Shown here: piece by piece, positions 56,470 to 64,000 of the stretch
How the letters are laid out: every line of letters begins with the position of its first letter
Numbering within the stretch: position 1 is the stretch's first letter
Assembly (NCBI RefSeq): GCF_902859645.1
Contig: NZ_CADIJR010000019.1
Span: 1-64,000 of the forward strand
Origin: Achromobacter insuavis
GTDB lineage: Bacteria > Pseudomonadota > Gammaproteobacteria > Burkholderiales > Burkholderiaceae_B
Reading direction: 5' to 3'
Length of the DNA: 64,000 bases
Translations under genes and position numbers: made by a program
Notes under the pieces: generated by a model
What the model was told of the DNA's origin: nothing
The model's database searches: none
What the model saw: the letters and a program-made list of their open reading frames with translations, nothing else

Positions 56470-57810
56470 TTAGTTTTCTGTAATGTTGCCGCCGGCGATC
56501 CAGAAGCCGATGGTGCTGACGCCGCCCTCGGAACATGCGAACGGCCGGCCGCCATGCATGCGCGCGATGGCGGCCACGATGGCCAGGCCCAGCCCGTGGT
56601 GGTTGGCATCGAACGGACGCGCCGCGTCCATGCGATAGAAGCGGTAGAACAGCCGCGGCAGGTGCTCCGCGCCGATCGGCTCGCCGTGGTTGCGCACGGC
56701 GATGCGCACGCCTTCGTCGCCACGGTCGATCAGCAGGTCGATGCGGGTGCCGGGATGGGCATAGCGCACCGCGTTGGACACCAGGTTGGACACGGCGCGC
56801 TGCAACAGCGAGCGGTCCACCCGCGCCGCCGCCTCGCCGGACACCGCGAACGAGACCCGTGCGTCCATGGCTTCGGCCTCGTGGTAGTCGGCCACCTCGG
56901 CGACGACCTGCGCCAGGCTGGGCGTCCAGCTGCCGCGCGCCTGGGCGCCGCGGTCGGCCTGCGACAGGAACAGCATGTCGTTGACGATGCCGGACAGGCG
57001 CTGCAACTCCTCCAGGTTCGAGCCCAGGATCTCGCGCAGCGCCGCTTCCGGCCGCTTGCCGCTGAGCGCCAGCTCGGTCTCGCCGATCAGCGTCGCCAGC
57101 GGCGTGCGCATCTCGTGCGCGACATCGGCATTGAAGCCTTCCATCTGCACATAGGCGCGTTCCAGCCGCTGCAGCACCGCGTTGAACTGGTGCACCAGCG
57201 GCCGGATCTCTTCGGCCTGATGGCTCTCGTCCAGCCGCTCGCCAATGCGGTCGGGCGACAGCCGCGCGGCCTGCCGTCCGAGTTCATCGACCGGCGCCAT
57301 CGCCCGCCGCACCAGCCGCGTGCCGATCGCCGACACCACGATGGCGCCGGCCAGCGCGCAGCCCAGCAGCGTCCATGCCAGCGCCGCGCGCAGGTGCAGG
57401 TCGGAGGTGATGTCCAGCACCAGCTCCGCGTTCATCGAACCGCCCGGCGAACCCGGCACCGGCAGCGTGAAGCTGATGCGGCGGTCGTGCCCGTCACCGC
57501 CGTCATCCGGACCGCCGTAGACCACCCTGGCGCCGTCGATCTCCAGCGCCAGCGAGAAATCGGGGCGGCCGTAGAAGAAATCCTCGAGCTTGTGGCGCAG
57601 CGACGCCGAATCGCCCTTGGCCGCGTTCTCTTCGACCAGGTGCTTGATGACTTCCATCTTCTGCGCCAGCAAGGCCTCCTGGCGGATGGACAGGTTGCGG
57701 TTGGTGGCCCAGTAGACCGCCACGCACACCAGGCCAAGGCCGGCAAAGGTCAGGATCGCCAGCCAGCGCGTGAGCCAGCGCCGCAGCGACCGGGGCCGGG
57801 GCGAGGCCAT
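56470..57810 (-). CDS. Heavy-metal sensor histidine kinase (CusS/CzcS type)
   Basis: A 446-residue kinase with TM1 (~13-35), a periplasmic sensor (~36-142), TM2 (~143-165), HAMP, the H-box around His232 (DVAHEMRTPLATLIGE), the N-box (AVSNLVSNAVRYAHPG) and the G-box (HHGLGLAIVAAIARMHGG). The architecture is that of the heavy-metal kinase family. The start shares a base with the regulator stop (TGATG). It should sense periplasmic metal and control the divergent czcCBA genes. Confidence 0.9.
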   Translation of the reverse strand: MASPRPRSLRRWLTRWLAILTFAGLGLVCVAVYWATNRNLSIRQEALLAQKMEVIKHLVEENAAKGDSASLRHKLEDFFYGRPDFSLALEIDGARVVYGGPDDGGDGHDRRISFTLPVPGSPGGSMNAELVLDITSDLHLRAALAWTLLGCALAGAIVVSAIGTRLVRRAMAPVDELGRQAARLSPDRIGERLDESHQAEEIRPLVHQFNAVLQRLERAYVQMEGFNADVAHEMRTPLATLIGETELALSGKRPEAALREILGSNLEELQRLSGIVNDMLFLSQADRGAQARGSWTPSLAQVVAEVADYHEAEAMDARVSFAVSGEAAARVDRSLLQRAVSNLVSNAVRYAHPGTRIDLLIDRGDEGVRIAVRNHGEPIGAEHLPRLFYRFYRMDAARPFDANHHGLGLAIVAAIARMHGGRPFACSEGGVSTIGFWIAGGNITEN

Positions 57811-58499
57811 CAGTCTTCCCGCACTTCCAGCACGTAGCCCATGCCGCGCACGGTGTGCAGCAGCTTCTTCTCGAACGGGTCGTCGACCTTGCCGCGCAGG
57901 CGCCGCACGGCCACCTCGACCACGTTGGTGTTGCTGTTGAAGTTGATGTCCCAGACCTGCTCGGCCAGCTCCAGGCGCGACAGCACCTCGCCCTGCTTGC
58001 GCATCAGCAAGGCCAGCAGCGTGAATTCCTTGGCGGTCAGGTCCAGCCGCGTCCCGGCGCGATAGGCGCGCCGGCGCAGCAGGTCGAGTTCCAGGTCGCC
58101 GATGCGCAGCACGTTCTGGCCGCCGGCCTCGGCCACGTTATGGCCGCTGCGGCGTCCCAGCGCCAAGACCCGCGCCAGCAGCTCGGACAGCGCGAACGGC
58201 TTGGCCAGATAGTCATCGGCGCCATCGCGCAGGCCCTTGACGCGGTCTTCCAGCTTGTCGCGCGCGGTCAGCATCAGCACCGGCACGCGATCGGTCTTGC
58301 GCAATTCGTGCAGCACCGAAAACCCGTCCATGCCCGGCAACATCACGTCCAGCAGCACCAGGTCGTACTGGCTTTCACGCGCCAGGTGCAGGCCGCTGAC
58401 GCCGTCCATGGCCACGTCGACCACGTAGCTGTGCTCGGTGAGCGCGCGGCGCAGGTATTCGGCGAGTTTTTTTTCGTCTTCAATGACCAGTATTTTCAT
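57810..58499 (-). CDS. OmpR-family response regulator (CusR/CzcR type)
   Basis: A 229-residue regulator. The receiver domain has the acidic pocket Glu7/Asp8, phosphorylation site Asp51 (VLLDVMLPGMDG), Thr (MLTARD) and Lys (YLAKPFALSEL). The C-terminal winged helix has LDLTAKEFTLLALLMRKQGE, SNTNVVEVAVRRLRGKVDDP and RGMGYVLEVRED. Partner of the adjoining kinase. Likely activator of czcCBA, and perhaps of the DUF4148 gene. Confidence 0.92.
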   Translation of the reverse strand: MKILVIEDEKKLAEYLRRALTEHSYVVDVAMDGVSGLHLARESQYDLVLLDVMLPGMDGFSVLHELRKTDRVPVLMLTARDKLEDRVKGLRDGADDYLAKPFALSELLARVLALGRRSGHNVAEAGGQNVLRIGDLELDLLRRRAYRAGTRLDLTAKEFTLLALLMRKQGEVLSRLELAEQVWDINFNSNTNVVEVAVRRLRGKVDDPFEKKLLHTVRGMGYVLEVRED

Positions 58500-58576
58500 G
58501 AGGCCCCGGATGGAGAAAGGGACGAACCGCGACGCAGTGCCACCCTATTCTACGTTCGCGGCGTCGGAATACGACA

Positions 58577-58611
58577 GCCGCCGTCCGCGCGCCAGGGCGC
58601 GGGACGGCGGC
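58577..58611 (-). terminator. GC hairpin between the DUF4148 and response regulator genes
   Basis: A 10-bp stem gccgccgtcc / ggacggcggc with a GC-rich loop that can pair further. It lies 72 bp downstream of the DUF4148 stop. No T-run follows. Confidence 0.45.
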
Positions 58612-58682
58612 GGCGGTCGGGCCGTACCGGTTGCCACCCGCGGCGCGCTGGCCGCGGACGGCGCGGAAACGACGGGGCGCGT

Positions 58683-59021
58683 TCAACCCGGGGTATAGAT
58701 CGCGTCCAGCCGGGCGCGCTCGGCCGGCGTCATCGCCTCGACTTCCGCCAGCGCGTCGGCGCGGGTGCGCGACGTGCCCTGCTTGGCCCAGCCCGGCTTG
58801 CCCAGGTTGTAATACGTGAAAAACCACTGGCGCTTGTCGGCCTTGGCGGCGGCCAGTTCGCTGGCGACCTGCTCGCCGGTCTTGCCCATGGCCGCATGGT
58901 CCGGCGCGATGCTGTAGCCGATCTCGGTGTTGGTCGGGTGCCAGGTGCTGTTGGCGCTGGCCAGGGCCGGCACGGCCAGGGCGCCGCACAGGGCGAGGGT
59001 GGCGACGATGCGTTGCTTCAT
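58683..59021 (-). CDS. DUF4148 family small secreted protein
   Basis: A 112-residue protein with a Sec signal (residues 1-23, ALASANS). Motifs STWHPTNTEIGYSIAPDHAAMGKTGEQVASELAAAK are seen in part (e.g. GKTGEQVASELAAAKAD), with RTRADALAEVEAMTPAER at the C-terminus; both are typical of DUF4148. I used the ATG before KQRIVATLAL. Known: such genes are abundant in Alcaligenaceae and Burkholderiales and often metal-induced. It sits divergent from czcC and upstream of the regulator pair, so coregulation by metal is likely. Confidence 0.85.
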   Translation of the reverse strand: MKQRIVATLALCGALAVPALASANSTWHPTNTEIGYSIAPDHAAMGKTGEQVASELAAAKADKRQWFFTYYNLGKPGWAKQGTSRTRADALAEVEAMTPAERARLDAIYTPG

Positions 59022-59141
59022 GAGGATATCTCCCAGTTTCGGTGACTTGCCGGGGCGGCCAGGACGCCGCGCCTGCACGCTTTTTGTTAAGCGGTGAAGA
59101 CACTCTACGGACACGACCGCGTCAATTCGCCAACACGCCGA

Positions 59142-59155
59142 TTACGAATTCGTAA
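59142..59155. promoter_or_regulatory. Palindrome in the divergent czc promoter region
   Basis: A perfect 14-bp palindrome, ttacgaattcgtaa, midway between the DUF4148 start (121 bp) and the czcC start (122 bp). It is followed by ccttaccgaaatgtcattttt. A plausible binding site for the metal regulator acting in both directions. Confidence 0.55.
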
Positions 59156-59276
59156 GGCGCGCGAACCTTACCGAAATGTCATTTTTCTGTCGGGGATCTG
59201 ACGAGGCCCGTTGGATAGAGTGCCCACCAATGCCTGCCTCAGCCCGAGTCCGTGGCGCCCTCCCTTGGTTGACCTC

Positions 59277-60530
59277 ATGCGTTCATCCCCGATACCGCTC
59301 GTCGTGGCGGCAGCCTTCTTCCTCTCGCCGGCCTGGAGCCAGCCCGGCCCCGCCGCTGCTCCGCCTGCCGCCCGCGCGGCGTCGGCCGCGCCCGCCTTGA
59401 CGCTGGAGCAGGCGCTGGCCACGGCCTACGAGCGCAGCCCGCTGCTGGCGGCCGCGCGCAACGAGGCCGCGGCCAGCGAAGGCCAGGTCACGCAGGCCGG
59501 CGTCATCCCCAATCCGAGCCTCGAAGTCGGCATCGACGACAACCGCCGCGCCACCAGCACCACCACCACCGCGCTGAGCATGCCGGTGGAACTGGGCGGC
59601 AAGCGCGGCGCGCGCATCAAGGCGGCCGGCCTGGCGCGCGACATCGCCCAGCGCGATCTGTCCAGCGCGCGCGCCGACCTGCGCGCCGCCGTCATCGCCG
59701 CCTTCTTCGACGTGGCGGTGGCGCAGGAAACGGTGCGGGTGTCGCAAGGCACCGTGGACATCGCCCAGAACGCCCTGCGCCTGGCCGAACGGCGCGTCGC
59801 CGCCGGCAAGGCGCCGCCGCTGGAAAGCAGCAAGGCCCGCGTCGAACTGGCCAACGCGCGTATCGACGCCCGCGCCGCCGACGCCACGCTGGACGCCGCG
59901 CGGCGCAAGCTCGGGCAACTGTGGGGCGCGTCCGCGCCTGACTTCGCGCGGGTGGGCACCGACCTGCAAGCGCTGCCGCGGCGCGAGGCCATCGACGACC
60001 TGCGCGCCGCCCTCGCCACGTCGCCACGCATGGAGGCGGGCCGCCTCTCGGTCGAGCTGGGGCGGGCGCAACTGGAGGTCGAGAAGAGCAAGCGCTATCC
60101 CGACATCACCCTGAGCGCCGGCGTGGCGCGCGACAACGAGCAGGGCCGCAACAAGGCGCAGTTCGGCGTCGCGATCCCGCTGCCGCTGTTCGACCGCAAC
60201 CAGGGCAACGTCTACTCGGCCACGATGCAGTCGTACAAGGCGCAGGACCTGTATCGCGAGCTGGAGTCGCGCCTGACCGCCGACCTGCTGCAATCCGTCT
60301 CGCAGTTCGACCTGGCCGCCAATTCGGTGCGCGAGTACCGCGCCACCGTGCTGCCCGGCGCCGCCGAGGCCTACGACAGCGCCCGCAAGGGCTTCGAGGC
60401 CGGCAAGGTCAGCTTCCTGGAAGTGCTGGATGCGCAACGCACCCTGTCGCAAGGAAACATCGGCTACCTGAACGTCCTGGCCGGCGCCTATCAGGCGGCG
60501 GCGGACATCGATCGCATTCTCGGACGTTGA
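59277..60530 (+). CDS. czcC: RND efflux outer membrane factor (CzcC-like)
   Basis: A 417-residue TolC-family protein with a Sec signal (cleavage after AWSQP-region, residues ~1-22), then two OEP repeats: LTLEQALATAYERSPLLAAA and, in the second half, LSVELGRAQLEVEKSKRYPDI. The GLARDIAQRDLSSARADLR helices are predicted coiled coils. It forms the outer-membrane channel for CzcBA. The start before RSSPIPLVV was used because it begins the signal peptide directly. Confidence 0.9.
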   Translation: MRSSPIPLVVAAAFFLSPAWSQPGPAAAPPAARAASAAPALTLEQALATAYERSPLLAAARNEAAASEGQVTQAGVIPNPSLEVGIDDNRRATSTTTTALSMPVELGGKRGARIKAAGLARDIAQRDLSSARADLRAAVIAAFFDVAVAQETVRVSQGTVDIAQNALRLAERRVAAGKAPPLESSKARVELANARIDARAADATLDAARRKLGQLWGASAPDFARVGTDLQALPRREAIDDLRAALATSPRMEAGRLSVELGRAQLEVEKSKRYPDITLSAGVARDNEQGRNKAQFGVAIPLPLFDRNQGNVYSATMQSYKAQDLYRELESRLTADLLQSVSQFDLAANSVREYRATVLPGAAEAYDSARKGFEAGKVSFLEVLDAQRTLSQGNIGYLNVLAGAYQAAADIDRILGR

Positions 60531-60544
60531 ACCCTATCCCTCCC

Positions 60545-61768
60545 ATGACCATGCACACCGCGCTTTCCGCCCTTTCCCGCCCGGCGCTGGCCGCCGCCCT
60601 GTCCGCCGCCTGCCTGCTGGCGCTGGCCCTGCCACGCCCGGCCCTGGCCGACGCGGCCGGCGACGGACACAGTCATTCCGCCGCCGAGACCGCGCCCGAT
60701 GGCAAGACCGGCCAGGCCGACTCCCCGGCGGAGCATGACGAAGACAAGATCACGCTGAGCGCCGAACAGATCCAGGCCGCCGGCCTCGGCATCGAAACGG
60801 CCGGCCCCGCGCGGCTGGAGACCGCCTCGCAATTCCCTGGCGAAATCAAGTTCAACGCCGACCGCACCGCGCACGTAGTGCCGCGCCTGGCCGGCGTGGT
60901 GCAGGAGGTGTCGGCGGACCTGGGCCAGCAGGTCAAACAAGGCGACCTGCTGGCGGCGCTGTCGAGCACCGCGTTGTCGGAACTGCGCAGCGAATGGCTG
61001 GCCGCCAGCAAGCGCCGCGACCTCGCCGCCGCCACCCACCAGCGCGAACTCAAGCTGTGGCGCGAGAAGGTCTCGGCCGAACAGGACTACCAGCAGGCGC
61101 GCACCGCGCTGCAGGAGGCCCAGATCGCCGTGCAGAACGCCGCGCAGAAACTCGCCGCCATCGGCGCGCCGCCACAGTCCAGGGACCTGAGCCGGCTGGA
61201 GATCCGCGCGCCGTTCGACGGCGTGGTGGTCGAGAAACACATCGCCCTGGGCGAGGCCCTGCCCGACACCGCCAGCATCTTCACGCTGTCGGACCTGCGC
61301 ACGGTCTGGGCCGAGTTCGTGATCGCGCCCAAGGACCTGCAGGACGTGCGCGTCGGCGAAGCCGCCAGCGTCGCCTCGGCGGCCTTCTCCGGCCAGGCCC
61401 GAGGCAAGGTGTCGTACATCGGCTCGCTGCTGGGCCAGCAGACCCGCACGGCCACGGCCCGCGTCACCCTCGACAACCCCGACATGGCCTGGCGACCGGG
61501 CCTGTTCGTCTCGGTCAACGTCGTCACCAGCAGCGCCGACGCGCCGGTGGTGGTGGCGGCCGACGCGGTCCAGACCGTCGAGAACGAATCGGTGGTGTAC
61601 GTCGAAACGCCGGGCGGCTTCCTGGCGCAGCCGGTCAAGCTCGGCCGCGCCGCGGGCGAGCAGGTCGAAGTGCTGTCGGGCCTGGCCGCCGGCGCCCGCT
61701 ACGTCGCGCGCAACGCCTTCGTGCTCAAGGCCGAGCAGGGCAAGGCCAGCGCCAGCCACGCGCACTGA
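60545..61768 (+). CDS. czcB: RND efflux periplasmic adaptor (CzcB-like)
   Basis: A 407-residue membrane fusion protein with a signal peptide (to ~residue 37). The His/Asp-rich N-terminal stretch (AGDGHSHSAAE, then AEHDEDK) and C-terminal SASHAH are candidate metal-binding segments. Hairpin and barrel motifs are PRLAGVVQEVSADLGQQVKQ and LEIRAPFDGVVVEKHIALGE. The start is uncertain: an upstream TTG overlapping the czcC stop and an ATG two codons later are alternatives. It bridges CzcA and CzcC and may hand over metal. Confidence 0.9.
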   Translation: MTMHTALSALSRPALAAALSAACLLALALPRPALADAAGDGHSHSAAETAPDGKTGQADSPAEHDEDKITLSAEQIQAAGLGIETAGPARLETASQFPGEIKFNADRTAHVVPRLAGVVQEVSADLGQQVKQGDLLAALSSTALSELRSEWLAASKRRDLAAATHQRELKLWREKVSAEQDYQQARTALQEAQIAVQNAAQKLAAIGAPPQSRDLSRLEIRAPFDGVVVEKHIALGEALPDTASIFTLSDLRTVWAEFVIAPKDLQDVRVGEAASVASAAFSGQARGKVSYIGSLLGQQTRTATARVTLDNPDMAWRPGLFVSVNVVTSSADAPVVVAADAVQTVENESVVYVETPGGFLAQPVKLGRAAGEQVEVLSGLAAGARYVARNAFVLKAEQGKASASHAH

Positions 61769-61784
61769 GCCGGAGCATCCAGAC

Positions 61785-64000
61785 ATGTTCGAACGCCTGA
61801 TCCGCTTCGCCATCGAGCAACGGTGGCTCGTCATCTTCGTCACCCTGGGCGTCGCCGCCATCGGGGTCTACAACTACACCCGGCTGGCCATCGACGCCGT
61901 GCCGGACATCACCAACGTGCAGGTGCAGATCAACGTCGGCGCGCCCGGCTACTCGCCGCTGGAGACCGAACAGCGCATCACCTATCCGATCGAGACCGTC
62001 ATGGCCGGCCTGCCCGGCCTGCAGCAGACCCGCTCGCTGTCGCGCTACGGCCTGTCGCAGGTGACGGTGATCTTCAAGGACGGCACCGACATCTACTTCG
62101 CCCGCCAGCTGGTCAACCAGCGGCTGCAGGAAGCCAAGGAAAGCCTGCCCGAAGGCATCACGCCGACCATGGGGCCGATCTCGACCGGCCTGGGCGAAAT
62201 CTACCTGTGGACGGTGGAGGCCGAGCCCGGCGCCAAGAAGGAAGACGGCACGCCCTATACGCCCACCGACCTGCGCGAGATCCAGGACTGGGTCATCAAG
62301 CCGCAACTGCGCAACATCACCGGCGTCACCGAGATCAACTCGATCGGCGGCTTCGCCAAGGAATACCAGGTGGCGCCCAATACCGAGCGGCTGGCCTCCT
62401 ACGGCCTGTCGCTGACCGACATCATGACGGCGCTGGACCGCAACAACGCCAACGTCGGCGCCGGCTACATCGAGCGCAAGGGCGAGCAGTACCTGATCCG
62501 CGCGCCAGGCCAGGTGCGCTCCATCGACGACATCCGCGACGTGGTGCTGACCGCCGTGGACGGCCAGGCCATCCGCATCCGCGACGTGGCCGACGTCAGC
62601 ATCGGCCGCGAGCTGCGCACGGGCGCGGCCACCGACAACGGCCAGGAAGTGGTGCTGGGCACCGTCTTCATGCTGATCGGCGAGAACAGCCGCGCGGTGT
62701 CGCAGGCGGTGTCGGCGCGCATCGACGCCATCAACAAGACCCTGCCGGCCGGCATCAAGGCCGTCACCGTGTACGACCGCAGCAACCTGATCGACAAGGC
62801 CATCGCCACGGTCAAGAAGAACCTGCTGGAAGGCGCGGCCCTGGTGATCGTGATCCTGTTCCTGTTCCTGGGCAACATCCGCGCCGCGCTGATCACCGCC
62901 ATGGTGATCCCGCTGTCGATGCTGTTCACCTTCACCGGCATGGTCACCTACAAGGTCAGCGCCAACCTGATGAGCCTGGGCGCGCTGGACTTCGGCATCA
63001 TCGTCGACGGCGCGGTGGTGATCGTCGAGAACTGCGTGCGGCGGCTGAGCCACGCGCAGGAACAGCAGGGCCGGCCCCTGACCCGCAGCGAACGCTTCCA
63101 CGAAGTCTTCGCCGCCGCGCGCGAGGCGCGTCGGCCGCTGCTGTTCGGCCAGCTCATCATCATGGTGGTGTACCTGCCGATCTTCGCGCTCAGCGGGGTC
63201 GAAGGGCGCATGTTCCATCCCATGGCCCTGACCGTGGTGCTGGCGCTGCTGGGCGCAATGATCCTGTCGGTCACCTTCGTGCCGGCGGCGGTGGCGCTGT
63301 TCATCGGCAAGAAGGTCTCGGAAAAGGAAAACCGCCTGATGCTGTGGGCCAAGCGCCGCTACGCGCCGCTGCTGGACCTGGCCCTGCGCCGCACGCCGCT
63401 GGTGCTGGCCGCCGCCACCCTGTTCGTGGCGGTGTGCGGCGTGATCGCCGCGCGCATGGGCAGCGAGTTCATCCCCAATCTGAACGAGGGCGACATCGCC
63501 ATCCAGGCGCTGCGCATTCCCGGCACCAGCCTGAGCCAGTCGCTGGAGATGCAGAAGCAGCTGGAGACCCGGCTGAAGCAGAAATTCCCCGAGATCGAAC
63601 GCGTGTTCGCCCGCACCGGCACCGCCGAGATCGCCTCCGACCCGATGCCGCCCAATATCTCCGACGGCTACATCATGCTCAAGCCCCGCGATCAGTGGCC
63701 CGCGCCGCGCAAGACCCAGGCCGAGCTGTTGCAGGCGATCCAGGAAGAGGCCGCGCAGATTCCGGGCAACAACTACGAATTCTCGCAACCGATCCAGCTG
63801 CGCTTCAACGAGCTGATCTCCGGCGTGCGCAGCGACGTGGCGGTGAAGATCTTCGGCGACGACAACGACGTGCTGAACCGTTCCGCGGCCGAGGTCGCCC
63901 AGGTGCTGCAGGCGATTCCCGGCGCCTCCGAGGTCAAGATCGAGCAGACCACCGGCCTGCCGGTGCTGACGGTCAACATCGACCGCGCCCGCGCCGCCCG
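61785..64000 (+). CDS. czcA: Heavy-metal RND efflux pump (CzcA-like), partial
   Basis: 738 codons are visible before the right edge. The HME-RND signature DFGIIVDGAVVIVEN has Asp402, Asp408 and Glu415, the residues essential for proton-driven transport in CzcA and at the same numbers. This variant points to Co/Zn/Cd (HME1-2 type) and not to Cu/Ag. TM1 (residues 12-31), porter domains, TM2-6 (~350-500) and the start of the second half (SEFIPNLNEGDIAIQALRIP) are present. It pumps metal from periplasm or cytosol out through CzcB and CzcC. Confidence 0.93.
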   Translation, partial: MFERLIRFAIEQRWLVIFVTLGVAAIGVYNYTRLAIDAVPDITNVQVQINVGAPGYSPLETEQRITYPIETVMAGLPGLQQTRSLSRYGLSQVTVIFKDGTDIYFARQLVNQRLQEAKESLPEGITPTMGPISTGLGEIYLWTVEAEPGAKKEDGTPYTPTDLREIQDWVIKPQLRNITGVTEINSIGGFAKEYQVAPNTERLASYGLSLTDIMTALDRNNANVGAGYIERKGEQYLIRAPGQVRSIDDIRDVVLTAVDGQAIRIRDVADVSIGRELRTGAATDNGQEVVLGTVFMLIGENSRAVSQAVSARIDAINKTLPAGIKAVTVYDRSNLIDKAIATVKKNLLEGAALVIVILFLFLGNIRAALITAMVIPLSMLFTFTGMVTYKVSANLMSLGALDFGIIVDGAVVIVENCVRRLSHAQEQQGRPLTRSERFHEVFAAAREARRPLLFGQLIIMVVYLPIFALSGVEGRMFHPMALTVVLALLGAMILSVTFVPAAVALFIGKKVSEKENRLMLWAKRRYAPLLDLALRRTPLVLAAATLFVAVCGVIAARMGSEFIPNLNEGDIAIQALRIPGTSLSQSLEMQKQLETRLKQKFPEIERVFARTGTAEIASDPMPPNISDGYIMLKPRDQWPAPRKTQAELLQAIQEEAAQIPGNNYEFSQPIQLRFNELISGVRSDVAVKIFGDDNDVLNRSAAEVAQVLQAIPGASEVKIEQTTGLPVLTVNIDRARAA

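Overview
The window looks like chromosomal DNA of a high-GC betaproteobacterium, most likely Alcaligenaceae (Achromobacter/Bordetella-like). This is inferred from the very high GC and C/G-ending codons, the mix of gene families (ssu, sfn-type monooxygenases, hut, frmRA, csu-type pili, czcCBA) and the DUF4148-type small secreted protein. I see no rRNA, tRNA, phage, transposase or CRISPR. About 59 protein genes are supported; the DUF3300 gene at the left edge and czcA at the right edge are cut by the window.

Layout. (1) 1-1268: a DUF3300 lipoprotein and a molybdate-binding Mop protein. (2) 1400-10354, minus strand: a long sulfur-scavenging operon read metQ2-ssuE-ssuA-ssuD-ssuC-monooxygenase-metN-metI-metQ-ssuB. 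A complete methionine importer sits between the sulfonate permease and its ATPase. (3) 10355-11703: 1.35 kb without a gene, holding two large inverted-repeat elements, a family of short palindromes, and a sharp strand-composition switch. (4) 11704-15558, minus: three flavin monooxygenases for sulfur compounds. Divergent from them (15788-21919) are a ferritin-like putative diiron protein and a complete peptide-type ABC importer. (5) 22029-22466: a universal stress protein.

(6) 22479-30810 is the most interesting block. It encodes a heme-oxygenase-like diiron oxidase (HDO) homologue, two 2Fe-2S ferredoxins, an unknown 113-residue protein, a flavin/2Fe-2S reductase, a GlcG/HbpS protein, an aldehyde dehydrogenase, a carboxylate-type transporter, a TSUP permease and an FCD-type GntR regulator. 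GTATAC sites lie upstream of all four outward-facing transcription units, and two of them share an identical 14-mer. I infer a regulated oxidative catabolic pathway in which electrons flow from NAD(P)H through the reductase and ferredoxins to the HDO. The substrate is unknown.

(7) 31035-35276: a small hypothetical gene, a DUF2809 membrane protein, sulfite dehydrogenase SorAB and an MFS exporter. (8) 35298-39937: a spore-coat-U/Csu-type chaperone-usher pilus operon with a 507-bp AT-rich upstream region. (9) 40445-43622: a DHA2 multidrug exporter and a chemoreceptor. (10) 43663-51114: the histidine-utilisation operon hutCD-hutU-permease-hutH-hutI with a perfect HutC operator, but no gene for the last formiminoglutamate step. 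(11) 51248-54751: frmRA with a typical C-tract operator, and a 5'-nucleotidase lipoprotein whose ribosome-binding site lies in a hairpin. (12) 54792-56372: a GT4 glycosyltransferase and a small secreted protein. (13) 56470-64000: a metal-sensing two-component system, a DUF4148 protein and a czcCBA heavy-metal efflux operon.

Sulfur runs through the left half: sulfonate and methionine import, three desulfurising-type oxygenases and a sulfite dehydrogenase would together release and detoxify sulfite from organosulfur compounds.
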